From assembly GCA_027563935.2 (NCBI GenBank), contig CM050454.1:74234596-74298595 (forward strand): a stretch of 64,000 nt of DNA, written 5' to 3'. Numbering within the stretch: position 1 is the stretch's first letter; each line of letters opens with the position of its first letter. This document shows, in pieces, positions 10,701 through 20,352 of the stretch. The translations under genes were made by a program, and so were the position numbers. Under the pieces are notes generated by a model. It had not been told where the DNA came from, made no database searches, and was given only the letters and a program-made list of their open reading frames with translations. Source of the stretch: Costus lasius (taxonomy: Eukaryota; Streptophyta; Magnoliopsida; Zingiberales; Costaceae).

Positions 10701-11589
10701 AGAAGCAGCCTATGTGTTAGGTGTGAAGATCTACCGGGATAGATCTAAGAGGCTTCTCGGGCTGTGCCAGAGTACTTACATCGATAAGGTCCTGGAGAGA
10801 TTCCATTTAGAGAATTCTAAACGTGGATATCTTCCAGTCAGACATGGTCTGAATCTTTCGAAGAGTCAGTGTCCACAAACACAGACTGAGAAAGATGAAA
10901 TGGACAATACGCCTTATGCTTCGGCTATTGGGTCCATTATGTATGCGATGTTGTGTACTCGCCCAGACGTCGCTTACGGGTTAAGCGTGACCAGTCGATT
11001 CCAAAGTAATCCAGGTATGGCGCACTGGATTGCAGTCAAGAACATTATAAAATATCTGCGGAGGACCAAAGATATGTTCTTGATATATGGTGGTCAGGAA
11101 GAACTCAGTATAGAGGGATATACTGACGCTTCGTTCCAGACGGACCAGGATGATTTCCGATCGCAATCAGGCTATGTTTTTAGCTTGAATGGAGGTGCTG
11201 TGGTGTGGAAGAGTTTCAAACAGTCAACTGTTGCTGATTCCACAACAGAAGCCGAGTATGTTGCAGCCTCGGAAGCATCCAAGGAGGTAGTGTGGATTCG
11301 TAAGTTCGTGAGAGAACTTGGTGTTGTTCCTTCGAGTGCAGATCCTTTGGTTATCTTCTGTGATAACACTGGAGCCATCGCACAAGCAAAGGAACCACGG
11401 TCGCACCAGAAGTCCAAGCACATACAGAGACGGTTTCACTTGATCCGGGAGATCATTGATCGAGGCGAGATCAAAATATGCAAGGTTCATACAGATGACA
11501 ATCTGGCAGACCCGCTTACCAAGCCTCTGGCGCAGCAGAAGCATGAGAAGCACTGTAATAATATGGGTTTGAGATTTCTCAACCATTAG
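7705..11589 (+). CDS. gag-pol: Copia gag-pol polyprotein of element A (zinc knuckle broken)
   Basis: Single frame of 1,294 residues, the normal size for this group. Gag fills about residues 1-260, followed by protease (LDTAC, D287), integrase (HHCC from about 420; D482, D545 and E581 with DX35E spacing), reverse transcriptase with YVDD at 968-971 (10606-10617), and RNase H (TDAS at about 1140 to the end). In the Gag knuckle, residues C240, H248 and C253 are kept but residue 243 is Tyr (codon TAT at 8431-8433) where B, G and H have Cys (TGT). That should impair RNA binding and packaging. The ATG at 7705 is shared with G; a spliced message could start at 5749 and add ten residues. The order Gag-PR-INT-RT-RH is diagnostic of Ty1/Copia. 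Confidence 0.95.
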   Translation: MSFNVRSLLEREKFAGPNFSDWFGHLKIVLKAERKLYVLETAIPPQPAPNAARAVRDAYEKHVNDSIDVACLMLASMTPPLQRQHEDMSAIEIIANLKMLYAAQVRTERYNLTKLFFQSKLAEGSPVGAHVLKMIGHKEALEKLGHTVNQELAVDIILQSLPPSFDAFIINFNMNKIDCTPAELLNMLLTTEETLKGKPSTSVLMVPSRNKKKGKKGKTPVKNYSKALKQKVKRSKDNRCFHYGQLGHWKKDCKALQGDKRGSIASGSGIYVTEVMLSSSSISWVLDTACGVHICSNVQELKRRRQVGQHEVDLRVGNGARVAAVAVGDYFISLPSGIVLELNNCYFVPSITKNIISIPALVRKGFAFECKISKCVLSYDNIVYATGSINNGLFMLDMEYSIQNIDNKKAKYADDSTLLWHSRLGHINEKRIKRLHDHGLLGSFSYKEIDTCKACLMGKMTKSPFSKKGQRASGLLDLIHSDVCGPFSKHARGGYQYFITFTDDFSRYGYVYLMRHKSESFDKFKEFKNEVQNQLGRNIKALRSDRGGEYLSHAFTDYLKECGIISQLTPPGTPQWNGVSERRNRTLLDMVRSMMSQATLPYSFWGFALETAAKVLNRVPSKAVSKTPYELWYGKQPSLTFIRIWGCETYVKKLASGKLESRSDKCIFVGYPKETKGYYFYDPKENKVFVARTAIFLEKEFLLQEASGREIKLDEIPEEGQSSQAQLDEPEPVDQVIEQPEAQISREPRRSGRIRRQPERYDGVYIIDNDEPLTYADAVSGPESARWLDAMRAEMDSMSDNQVWDLVDPPPGVIPIGCKWIFKKKIDMDGNVVTYKGRLVAKGFKQIYGIDYDETFSPVAMFKSIRILFAIAAYYDYEIWQMDVKTAFLNGNLDEDVYMTQPEGFTNPADRHKICKLKKSIYGLKQASRSWNIHFDESISEFGFIKNEDDPCVYKRFSGSVITFLILYVDDILIIGNDIPELHAVKAWLGKCFQMKDLGEAAYVLGVKIYRDRSKRLLGLCQSTYIDKVLERFHLENSKRGYLPVRHGLNLSKSQCPQTQTEKDEMDNTPYASAIGSIMYAMLCTRPDVAYGLSVTSRFQSNPGMAHWIAVKNIIKYLRRTKDMFLIYGGQEELSIEGYTDASFQTDQDDFRSQSGYVFSLNGGAVVWKSFKQSTVADSTTEAEYVAASEASKEVVWIRKFVRELGVVPSSADPLVIFCDNTGAIAQAKEPRSHQKSKHIQRRFHLIREIIDRGEIKICKVHTDDNLADPLTKPLAQQKHEKHCNNMGLRFLNH

Positions 11590-11598
11590 ATTAAGTGC

Positions 11599-11608
11599 AA
11601 GTGGGAGA
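11599..11608 (+). other. Polypurine tract of element A
   Basis: AAGTGGGAGA, one base before the 3' LTR and 9 bases after the gag-pol stop; it primes plus-strand DNA. The same tract stands in B, E, G and H. Confidence 0.9.
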
Positions 11609-11609
11609 T

Positions 11610-13331
11610 TGTTGGGGTATGCCCTTAAGGCTAATGTTTGAGGCCTTGGGATTGTATAAGTGTCATGTAATAAACTCTTAAGTTTATAAAGGCATGGTTA
11701 TTATTCAGTTTGTTACCTTGTCTGCTGTAATGAGAGTACTTCTGAATAATGTCTCAAAGCTGTTCAGCTAGGCTGACAGGCTATAAGTCCTTAGTCGAGA
11801 TATCTTGGTGAACATGAGACAGCCTTGATATGATTGAGACTAATATGTGTGCTAATCTTATAGGATGCTTCGAGCATGGAATAAGATGAAGACTCATGGG
11901 TGCATTGGATGTACTGGACAGACCCTACTAGGATATTCAATTGCTTGTCACAATGTGAATGATCCTTGTAAGCAACAAGTGGCACATGTCCTTTGACTTG
12001 AGATCACTTGTGTTTCTAAATGATGAATGTCATTATTTTGAGGTAGTTCAATATCATTTGAAAGATAATGATTATAGACTATCTTGGATAATGATCATGA
12101 GTCAGGTTAGGACACTAGTGATAGATATAGGATTGCCGTCTCCTTGTTCAAGGAGTGTGATGTTCTAAAGGGCCCCCCTATATGAGATGATTGAGATAGT
12201 GTATGGCCATACCCAGATGACTATGTTCATCTGATCTAGTCATGCTCATCGTATTGGAGTTACAAGCTTGACCCGCTTGTCCAATAAGAACATCCAGTGG
12301 CAAAGGACACTTGTATGCCTAGTGAAACTGAATCACACTTGTGCTATGGGTTGGGTGTAGTCTTGGAAGACTCTTTCCTTTATATCGGGAGACAGTGATG
12401 TGTTGCTAGATACCCCTCACTGATCGTGATAACGTAAGTTATCGTTACCGACATTTAAAGGAAACCCTCAGGGTCACACAATTTGGTGATATGGCTTTCT
12501 TTAAGTCAGATCGTGTGGACTGAATTATTTGGGTTCAGTTTAAAGGGATTTAAACTCTGATTGTAAGTGAGATCTAGCCTGATCATGTTTGATTGATTAG
12601 GGCTTGAGATCGGTAAGCTTCGATCGAGAGAGCAGATGCTAGATCGGTGAGATCAGGAGCATCGAGAGATGAACGGTTAGATCTGAAACCTTAGGGGTTA
12701 ATATGATTTAGACCAAGTGGCTTGGGTTAATTGGTCTTTGAACCAAACCTAATTGAACCGGTTCACTAGGGTGAACGCATGGTTCAATTTAAGAGATGTT
12801 TTCGGTTGGTTCACTTAGGGTGAACGCAAGGAATTAAGGGGGCTTTAATGAAGGGGGTTACACATTAAATGGTAACCGTTTCTTTCATTTGATGAGCTCT
12901 CTCTCCCTTTCGGTTTGGATTCGAGAGTGAGAGTTTTTGGCTTGCACTCACGACGAGGAGAAGGGGAGGACGAAAACAAGAACTCTCGGCCCTAGCATCA
13001 TCTTATCATCCTACCACTCGAGAAGGACAACTTGGCATTTTGCTAGCACAAAAGTTGCGCAAGTTGGAAGCCTTCATCACTTAGTGTGTGTCTTCTAAGG
13101 AGAAGATCCCTTTCGATCTTTCTTCTTCCAAGCCGCCATCCATCCATGGCATTGGTAAGATCATAACTTGATCTAAAGTTCAATTAAGTTGATCATATAG
13201 CTATACCATTTGCGATCTTATGAAACCCTAAAAGTCTATGCTTCCGCTATCAAAGTTTTGAATGCGCCCCCCTCTCGAAAGGGGTTCTTACCTTAGGGTT
13301 TTCTCGCTCCCCCTTGAAGGGGATTCCTGCA
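11610..13331 (+). repeat. 3' LTR of element A
   Basis: 1,722 bp, starting TGTTGGGG and ending TTCCTGCA. Followed by the target duplication CATAT (13332-13336) and the resumed LTR of B. Confidence 0.97.
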
Positions 13332-14641
13332 CATATTTCCTCTGACTTGAGATCACTTGTGTTTCTAAATGATGATTGGCATTGTTTTGAGGTAGTTCAA
13401 TATCATTTGAAACATAATGGTTATAGACTATCTTGGATAATGAGCATGAGTCATGTTAGGGCACTAGTGATAGATATAGGATTGCCGTCTCCTTGTTTGG
13501 AGTGTGATGTTCTGTTGGGGCCCCCTGGATGAGATGGTTGAGAAAGTGTATGGCCATACCCAGATGACTATGTTCATCTGATCTAACCACTCTCATCATA
13601 TTGGAATTACAGGCTTGACACGCTTGTCCAATAAGAACATCCAGTGGCAAAGGAAACACATATGTCAAGTGACTTGGGTTCACACTTGTGCTATGGTTTG
13701 GGTGTAGTCTTGGAAGACTCTTTCCTTTATATCGGGAGACAGTGATGTGTTGCTAGATACCCCTCACTGATCGTGATAACGTAAGTTATCGTTACCGACA
13801 TTTAAAGGAAACCCTTAGGGTCGCACAATTTGATGATATGGCTTACTTAAGTCAGATCATGTGGACTGAATTGTTTTGGTTCAGTTTAAAGGGATTTAAA
13901 CTCTGATTGTAAGTGAGATCTGGTCTGATCATGTTTGATTGATTAGAGCTTGAGATTGGTAAGCTTCGATCGAGAGAATTGATGCTAGATCGGTGAGATC
14001 AAGAGCATCAAGAGATGAATGGTTAGATCTTGAGCCTTATGGTTTAATTTGATCTAGACCAATGCTTGGTTTAATTTGGTCTTTGAACTAAATGAAATTG
14101 AACCGGTTCACTTAGTGTGAGCGCATGGTTCAAGTCAAGGGAGAAAGTTGCGATTGGGGTAAACGCATCTTGCGTTGAAGTAGTGGCTTGCTATTTTTGG
14201 AAGTTATGTTTTCCAAAATAGCGTGGACGCCTCACGTTAGAAGTGGTCACGCCCTATTCTCGTCTCTTCACCTCTTGTCGCCTCTCCTCTCTCGGGTAGA
14301 GAGTCTTCACGCCTTGGAGAGAGTTTGGCCAAGCAAAGACGTCATCTCAATCCCCTTGACGCGATCAGGAAACTTGGAGATCCTTGCTAGCACAAGGAAC
14401 GACAAGGAGTAGTCAACTCTCATCTTGTGTGCGCACGTTTTGGAGGAGAACCATTTCGTTCTCTCTGCTTCCAAGTCGCCATCCAGGCAAGGGCAATGGT
14501 ATGAATCTTTTCGATCTATACAAGTATTAACAAGTTGATCATTTGACATGCTGTTGATCCTTTAGAAACCCTAGCTTCCGCTCAATGCAAAACCTCTGAT
14601 ATGCGCCTATTAGGGTTTCGCCCCCTTTAATGGAACTTTCA
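13332..14641 (+). repeat. 5' LTR of element B, second part
   Basis: Resumes B's LTR after A; the first five bases are the duplicated CATAT. It matches 20736-22040 of the 3' LTR. Contains the conserved block with GTAA-loop hairpin and GGGTCGCAC (13741-13826). Confidence 0.95.
14496..14498 (+). other. Candidate AUG exon end and splice donor (B)
   Basis: ATG is followed at once by GTATGA (donor GT 14499-14500). The acceptor TTGTTGTAG ends at 16423. Splicing would place this ATG directly in frame with ATT CCT GCA at 16424 and the gag-pol frame. This matters because B has ACA (16445-16447) where A, G and H have the gag ATG. Confidence 0.5.
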
Positions 14642-16444
14642 ATTGGTATCAGAGCCATAGGTTCTGGTATGTTCATATGATTGCTTGACATGTGTGATTC
14701 AAAATAGATCTAATGGTTATCTTCATGCGAAACTACATGCTTATTTTCGAAAATAGATGTATGTTGGCACATGTATCTATGTTGGCGCTTGTTGTAGTTT
14801 TTTCTCAAAACGTAATTACTTGCGTGCCCCTCCTTAGATCTAAGCGCCTGCTTTAAAATCTTAGACGGGTTATTAGGGTTGAAGTCATCGTCCAGTCTAG
14901 ACCCAACAGTCTGATCAGACCATCTGACAGCCTAGATGGGTCGACCAGATGGCACCTATGCGCAAGCATGTGGTGGCTATTGGTCGACTACAGAAAGGCG
15001 TGTAGCGATGTCTGATTGAGACAACCAGTGAACGCTCATGATTAAGGCCCGGGGTCACACCCGCTTGCCAGAACTCATGAGGGACGTTCAGCCCTTAACG
15101 CATGCATTGTTGACCATGAGGTCGACTCAAGTCCATTATGACTTGGTGCATGAAAGGGCAGGGGGTCTGACTAGGTCTGATGAGTGGATCCCTATTAATG
15201 GACCGTTGTAAGGTAGTAGGGCACATAAGGAAATAAAATGAAGCCAATGGGATTTTCGAAAATTTTATTTTCTTGATTGGATCACTTGATGTTTGTATAA
15301 CATGATGAGTGTTTATTTCATCTTATGTGGGCTGCCCAAATTTAATGTGTGCTGTGCTGGGGCCAACGTGCCTGGATTGATATTGTAAATTATTTATTGT
15401 GATCTGCGCATCACATTTTTAATTAATTTATAAAGTGTAATTGACCTGCGTGTCAATCATGTCTAGATAGATTAAATTGTAATTTAATCAGACATGAGCA
15501 CAGAGCACACATGGCAGAGGCGCATGCAGCAAGTGGCTTCACCAGTGGGAGGTCTAGGGTTCGACTCTAGGACAGGCGCATTTTACCTGGTGGGCGCATC
15601 TGAGCTGTAGTGGGCGCTTGGGCCCGGGTTGGGCCAGATGAAATGCTAAAGACCCATGAAGAGCTAAAGTGAAGACTTAAGTTAATTAAGGTCTTACTTA
15701 GGCTTAATGGGCTTTTACCACATAAGATCATCATGCTTTTAATTTACTGTTTAAGTAATTTAGTAACTGCATGATCTATTCTTCTGCTATCACCATAGGA
15801 TTTGCATGATAGTAAGAAGATAAAAGGACCGTTAAAATCCAACGTTAAATATCAAGCACGTAAGCCTTCTGACGCGAAACCTCACTGTTCTGACTATCGT
15901 TGGGGCCGTGTTGTACCCACTCAGTGGGCACGCCCATCTATCTTCAGACGGTGTGTGATTACACCTGCGTGTTACAGAGAAGGGATTTATCGCTTCTCGT
16001 TGCTCAGCATAGCACGTGGTGGTCCAGGGAGTAGGTCGGGTCAGCTTGACCATGTAGGCTACATATTGAGCATATGGTAGCTATATGGAGGCAGCCATCT
16101 GCGGGATCAGAGACTGTGTTGTACCAACTCAGTTGGCACAGTCTACTGGATTGCCCAGATGAAGGGGAATCGCACGGGTTGGCGATTGGCAGGGATTGCC
16201 TACCAGAGATTAGTGCTTGTACTCTCTGTGCATCTTATCTCGCCTGAGCGGGACGCGGAGACCAAGTATGAAATCTGGATCCCATCTCACTAAAAGAGTT
16301 TTACTCTTTCGGGCTGTTTTGCTGGATTTTTCAGCCAGATAAAATAGTGAGAAAAGAATCATTCTTAAGTCCTGAATTGATTCTAACATTGATACTGACC
16401 TTGCTGTTCTTGCATTGTTGTAGATTCCTGCAGCAACGAACACC
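14642..16444 (+). other. Untranslated leader of element B
   Basis: No credible gene. Contains the priming site TGGTATCAGAGC (14644-14655), the palindrome GTCTGATCAGAC (14909-14920), a tRNA/SINE-like patch (15531-15580), and the conserved structured block (about 15865-16300) shared with A, G and H. Confidence 0.75.
15531..15580 (+). repeat. tRNA/SINE-like patch in B leader
   Basis: AGGTCTAGGGTTCGACTC resembles a pol III B box (GGTTCGANNCC), with AGTGGCTTCACCAGTGGG a little upstream. Shared with H (49431-49480) but absent at this point in A and G. It could be a remnant of a tRNA-derived SINE caught in an ancestor of B and H, or a chance hairpin. Confidence 0.35.
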
Positions 16445-16456
16445 ACAAATTTCAAT

Positions 16457-19400
16457 GTGCGATCCCTACTGGAAAGGGAGAAGTTTGCTGGGCCAAACTT
16501 CTCAGACTGGTACGGACACCTTAAGATTGTTCTTAAGGCTGAGAGGAAGCTGTATGTCCTCGAGACGGCTATACCGCCTCAACCCGCTGCGAACGCCGCA
16601 AGGGCGGTTCGGGAAGCTTATGAGAAGTATGTCAATGATAGCATTGATGTCGCTTGCCTTATGCTAGCGTCTATGACGCCACAGCTGCAGCGTCAGCATG
16701 AGGATTTATCTGCTATAGAAATTATAGCAAACCTCAAGATGCTGTATGCTGCACAGGCAAGGACTGAACGCTATAACTTGACGAAACTTTTCTTTCAGAG
16801 CAAACTGACTGAAGGGAGTCCAGTGGGAGCTCACGTGCTCAAGATGATTGGGTACAAAGAAGCTCTAGAGAAACTGGGACACACCATCAATCAGGAGCTT
16901 GTTGTAGACATCATCCTGCAGTCTCTCCCGGCCTCTTTCGATCCATTCATCATTAATTTTAATATGAACAAGATCGACTGTACGCCGGCGGAGTTACTGA
17001 ACATGCTCAGTACTACAGAGCAGACTCTTGAGAAGGGAAAGCCTTCATCCTCTGTCTTAATGGTTCCTTCTAGGAACAAGAAGAAGGGGAAGAAGGGCAA
17101 AGCCCCTATCAAGAGCTACAACAAGGCTCTAAAGCAAAAGATTAAGCGGTCAAAGGAATACAGATGTTTCCATTGTGGCCAGTTGGGTCACTGGAAAAAG
17201 GACTGTAAAGCGCTCCAAGGAGACAAGAAGGGAAGCAAGCTTTTCACTTCTGGCTCAGGTATTTTCGTGACTGAGGTCATGGTTTCTTCTTCTATATCAT
17301 TGGTGTTGGACACTGCATGTGGAGTTCACATTTGTTCAAATGTACAGGAACTCAAGAGAAGAAGACAGGTGGGACAGCATGAGGTGGACCTACGAGTAGG
17401 AAACGGGGCACGGGTTGCTGCTGTTGCTGTAGGAGAATATCACATCTCTTTACCATTTGGTTTTGTATTAGAACTGGACAATTGTTATTTTGTACCGAGC
17501 ATAACTAAGAATATTATCTCTATTCCTGCTCTTGTCAGGAAAGGGTTTTCCTTTGAATGCAAAATTTCAAAGTGTTATATTTCTTTTGATAATATTGTTT
17601 ATGCTACCAGGTCAATTAACAATGGGTTATTCATGTTGGACATGGAATGTTCTATACAGCAGATTGATATTAAGAAAGCCAAGTATGCTGATGACAGCAC
17701 CTTGTTATGGCATAGTCGTTTAGGCCATATTAACAAGAAGCGCATTAAGCAGTTGCATGACCATGGACTGCTGGGATCATTCTCCTATGAGGAGCTTGAT
17801 ACATGCAAAGCTTGTTTAATGGGTAAAATGACGAAGTCTCCTTTTTCTAATAAAGGTCAAAGGGTTTCAGGTTTACTTGATCTCATTCACAGTGATGTGT
17901 GTGGGCCATTTAGTAAACATGCCAGAGGTGGCTATTCATACTTCATTACCTTTACTGATGATTTCAGTAGGTATGGTTATGTCTATCTAATGAGACATAA
18001 GAGTGAATCTTTTGACAAGTTCAAAGAGTTCAAGAATGAAGTACAAAATCAGCTAGGCCGAAATATAAAGGCACTTCGTTCAGATCGAGGTGGAGAATAC
18101 TTGAGTCATGAGTTTACTGACTATCTGAAGGAGTGTGGGATTATCTCACAGCTCACTCCGCCAGGAACACCGCAATGGAATGGTGTGTCCAAGAGGAGAA
18201 ATAGAACCTTACTGGATATGGTTCGTTCTATGATGAGTAAGGCTACTCTACCTTACTCCTTTTGGGGATTTGCACTGGAAACAGCTGCAAAGGTACTAAA
18301 CCGAGTGCCATCCAAGGCCGTTTCAAAGACTCCATATGAGTTATGGTATGGGAAACAGCCGAGCTTGACATTTATTAAGATCTGGGGTTGCGAGGCTTAT
18401 GTCAAAAAGCTCGCCTCTGGGAAACTAGAGAGCAGATCTGAGAAATGTATCTTTGTCGGTTACCCTAAAGAAACTAAGGGTTATTATTTCTACGATCCCA
18501 AAGAGAACAAAGTATTTGTTGCTCGGACGGCTATTTTTCTTGAGAAGGAATTTCTTCTTCAAGAGGCCAGTGGGAGAGAAATAAAGCTGGATGAGAATCC
18601 AGAAGAAGGACAAAGTAGTCAAGCACAGTTGGATGAGCCTGAGCCAGTAGATCAGGTTACTGAACAACCTGAGGCTCAGATATCACGGGAACCGCGAAGA
18701 TCGGGAAGGATCCGTCGACAGCCTGAGCACTATGACGGAGTCTACATCATTAATGATGAACCCCTCACTTATGCGGATGCGGTCAGTGGACCGGAATCAG
18801 CGAGATGGCTTGAAGCTATGCGAGCCGAGATGGATTCCATGTCAGATAACCAAGTCTGGGATTTGGTTGATCTGCCTCCGGGAGTAATCCCTATAGGCTG
18901 TAAGTGGATCTTCAAAAAGAAGATAGACATGGATGGTAACGTGGTTACCTATAAAGGCAGGCTAGTTGTGAAAGGTTTCAAACAAATCTACGGGATAGAT
19001 TATGATGAAACTTTCTCTCCTGTAGCCATGTTCAAGTCTATTCGGATTATTCTTGCGATAGCGGCATATTATGATTATGAGATCTGGCAAATGGATGTGA
19101 AGACCGCTTTCCTTAATGGAAACTTAGAGGAGGATGTGTATATGACACAACCTGAAGGTTTCACTAATCCATCAGATCGTCATAAAATATGCAAATTAAA
19201 GAAGTCCATTTATGGACTTAAACAAGCATCAAGAAGCTGGAATATTCGTTTTGATGAATCAATCTGTGAATTTGGTTTCATCAAGAATGAAGATGACCCG
19301 TGTGTATATAAGAGGTTTAGTGGGAGCGTGATTACTTTCCTAGTCCTCTACGTCGATGATATCTTAATCATTGGAAACGATATTACTGAACTACATGTGG

Positions 19401-20332
19401 TCAAGGCATGGTTAAGAACATGTTTCCAGATGAAAGATTTAGGAGAAGCAGCCTATGTATTAGGTGTGAAGATCTACAGAGATAGATCTAAGAGGCTTCT
19501 CGGGCTGTGCCAGAGTACTTACATCGATAAAGTCCTGGAGAGATTCCATTTAGAAAATTCTAAAAGAGGGTATCTTCCAGTCAGACATGGTCTGAATCTT
19601 TCAAAGAGTCAGTGTCCACAAACACAGACTGAGAAAGATGAAATGGACAATACGCCTTATGCTTCGGCTATTGGGTCCATTATGTATGCGATGTTGTGTA
19701 CTCGCCCAGACGTCGCTTACGGGTTAAGCGTGACCAGTCGATTCCAAAGTAATCCAGGAAAGGCACACTGGATTGCGGTCAAGAACATTTTGAAATATCT
19801 TCGGAGGACCAAAGATATGTTCTTGATATGTGGAGGTCAGGAAGAACTCAGTATTGAAGGATATACTGACGCTTCGTTCCAGTCTGACCAAGATGATTTC
19901 CGATCGCAATCAGGCTATGTTTTTAGCTTGAATGGAGGAGCAGTGGTGTGGAAAAGTTTCAAACAATCAATTGTTGCTGATTCCAGAACAGAAGCCGAAT
20001 ATGTAGCAGCCTCGGAAGCATCCAAGGAGGTAGTGTGGATTCGTAAGTTCGTTCAAGAACTTGGTGTTGTTCCTTCGAGTGCAGATCCTTTGGTTATCTT
20101 CTGTGATAACACTGGAGCAATAGCACAAGCAAAGGAACCACGGTCGCACCAGAAGTCCAAGCACATACAGAGAAGGTTTCACTTGATCCGGGAGATCATT
20201 GATCGTGGCGAGATCAAAATCTGCAAGGTTCATACAGATGACAATCTAGCTGACCCGCTTACAAAGCCTCTGGTGCAGCAGAAGCATGAGAAGCACTGTA
20301 ATAATATGGGTTTGAGATTTCTCAACCATTAG
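16457..20332 (+). CDS. gag-pol: Copia gag-pol of element B (integrase E to K, no local AUG)
   Basis: Open frame of about 1,291 codons, about 90% or more like A. Coordinates begin at the GTG matching A codon 5; the frame is open back to the acceptor-like site at 16424, but the ATG of A, G and H reads ACA here (16445-16447). A spliced message starting at 14496 would restore a start. CCHC knuckle is intact, LDTAC and YVDD are present. In integrase the third catalytic residue is Lys (AAG at 18191-18193) where A, G and H have Glu in NGVSERR, so strand transfer should be dead. RNase H also has Arg for Thr just before TEAEY's partner region (VADSRTEAE). The frame has no stop. Confidence 0.9.
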   Translation: MRSLLEREKFAGPNFSDWYGHLKIVLKAERKLYVLETAIPPQPAANAARAVREAYEKYVNDSIDVACLMLASMTPQLQRQHEDLSAIEIIANLKMLYAAQARTERYNLTKLFFQSKLTEGSPVGAHVLKMIGYKEALEKLGHTINQELVVDIILQSLPASFDPFIINFNMNKIDCTPAELLNMLSTTEQTLEKGKPSSSVLMVPSRNKKKGKKGKAPIKSYNKALKQKIKRSKEYRCFHCGQLGHWKKDCKALQGDKKGSKLFTSGSGIFVTEVMVSSSISLVLDTACGVHICSNVQELKRRRQVGQHEVDLRVGNGARVAAVAVGEYHISLPFGFVLELDNCYFVPSITKNIISIPALVRKGFSFECKISKCYISFDNIVYATRSINNGLFMLDMECSIQQIDIKKAKYADDSTLLWHSRLGHINKKRIKQLHDHGLLGSFSYEELDTCKACLMGKMTKSPFSNKGQRVSGLLDLIHSDVCGPFSKHARGGYSYFITFTDDFSRYGYVYLMRHKSESFDKFKEFKNEVQNQLGRNIKALRSDRGGEYLSHEFTDYLKECGIISQLTPPGTPQWNGVSKRRNRTLLDMVRSMMSKATLPYSFWGFALETAAKVLNRVPSKAVSKTPYELWYGKQPSLTFIKIWGCEAYVKKLASGKLESRSEKCIFVGYPKETKGYYFYDPKENKVFVARTAIFLEKEFLLQEASGREIKLDENPEEGQSSQAQLDEPEPVDQVTEQPEAQISREPRRSGRIRRQPEHYDGVYIINDEPLTYADAVSGPESARWLEAMRAEMDSMSDNQVWDLVDLPPGVIPIGCKWIFKKKIDMDGNVVTYKGRLVVKGFKQIYGIDYDETFSPVAMFKSIRIILAIAAYYDYEIWQMDVKTAFLNGNLEEDVYMTQPEGFTNPSDRHKICKLKKSIYGLKQASRSWNIRFDESICEFGFIKNEDDPCVYKRFSGSVITFLVLYVDDILIIGNDITELHVVKAWLRTCFQMKDLGEAAYVLGVKIYRDRSKRLLGLCQSTYIDKVLERFHLENSKRGYLPVRHGLNLSKSQCPQTQTEKDEMDNTPYASAIGSIMYAMLCTRPDVAYGLSVTSRFQSNPGKAHWIAVKNILKYLRRTKDMFLICGGQEELSIEGYTDASFQSDQDDFRSQSGYVFSLNGGAVVWKSFKQSIVADSRTEAEYVAASEASKEVVWIRKFVQELGVVPSSADPLVIFCDNTGAIAQAKEPRSHQKSKHIQRRFHLIREIIDRGEIKICKVHTDDNLADPLTKPLVQQKHEKHCNNMGLRFLNH

Positions 20333-20341
20333 ATTAAGTGC

Positions 20342-20351
20342 AAGTGGGAGA
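20342..20351 (+). other. Polypurine tract of element B
   Basis: AAGTGGGAGA, one base before the 3' LTR. Confidence 0.9.
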
Positions 20352-20352
20352 T

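Larger units (their letters stand above)
4213..13331 (+). mobile_element. Element A: full-length Angela-type Copia element
   Basis: Full-length element of 9,119 bp with perfect CATAT target duplication (4208-4212 and 13332-13336), inserted in B's 5' LTR. Both LTRs are 1,722 bp with five differences by my count (0.3%). Priming site, long leader, one gag-pol frame of 1,294 codons and a polypurine tract are present. The Gag start and the LTR start (TGTTGG..TATGCCCT..GGC) resemble the Angela/BARE lineage. The only obvious lesion is a cysteine lost from the Gag zinc knuckle. Confidence 0.97.

Noticed and set aside
16457..20332. Element B as a fully intact autonomous copy
   Set aside because: The frame is open, but the integrase Glu is Lys and the usual gag AUG is missing.
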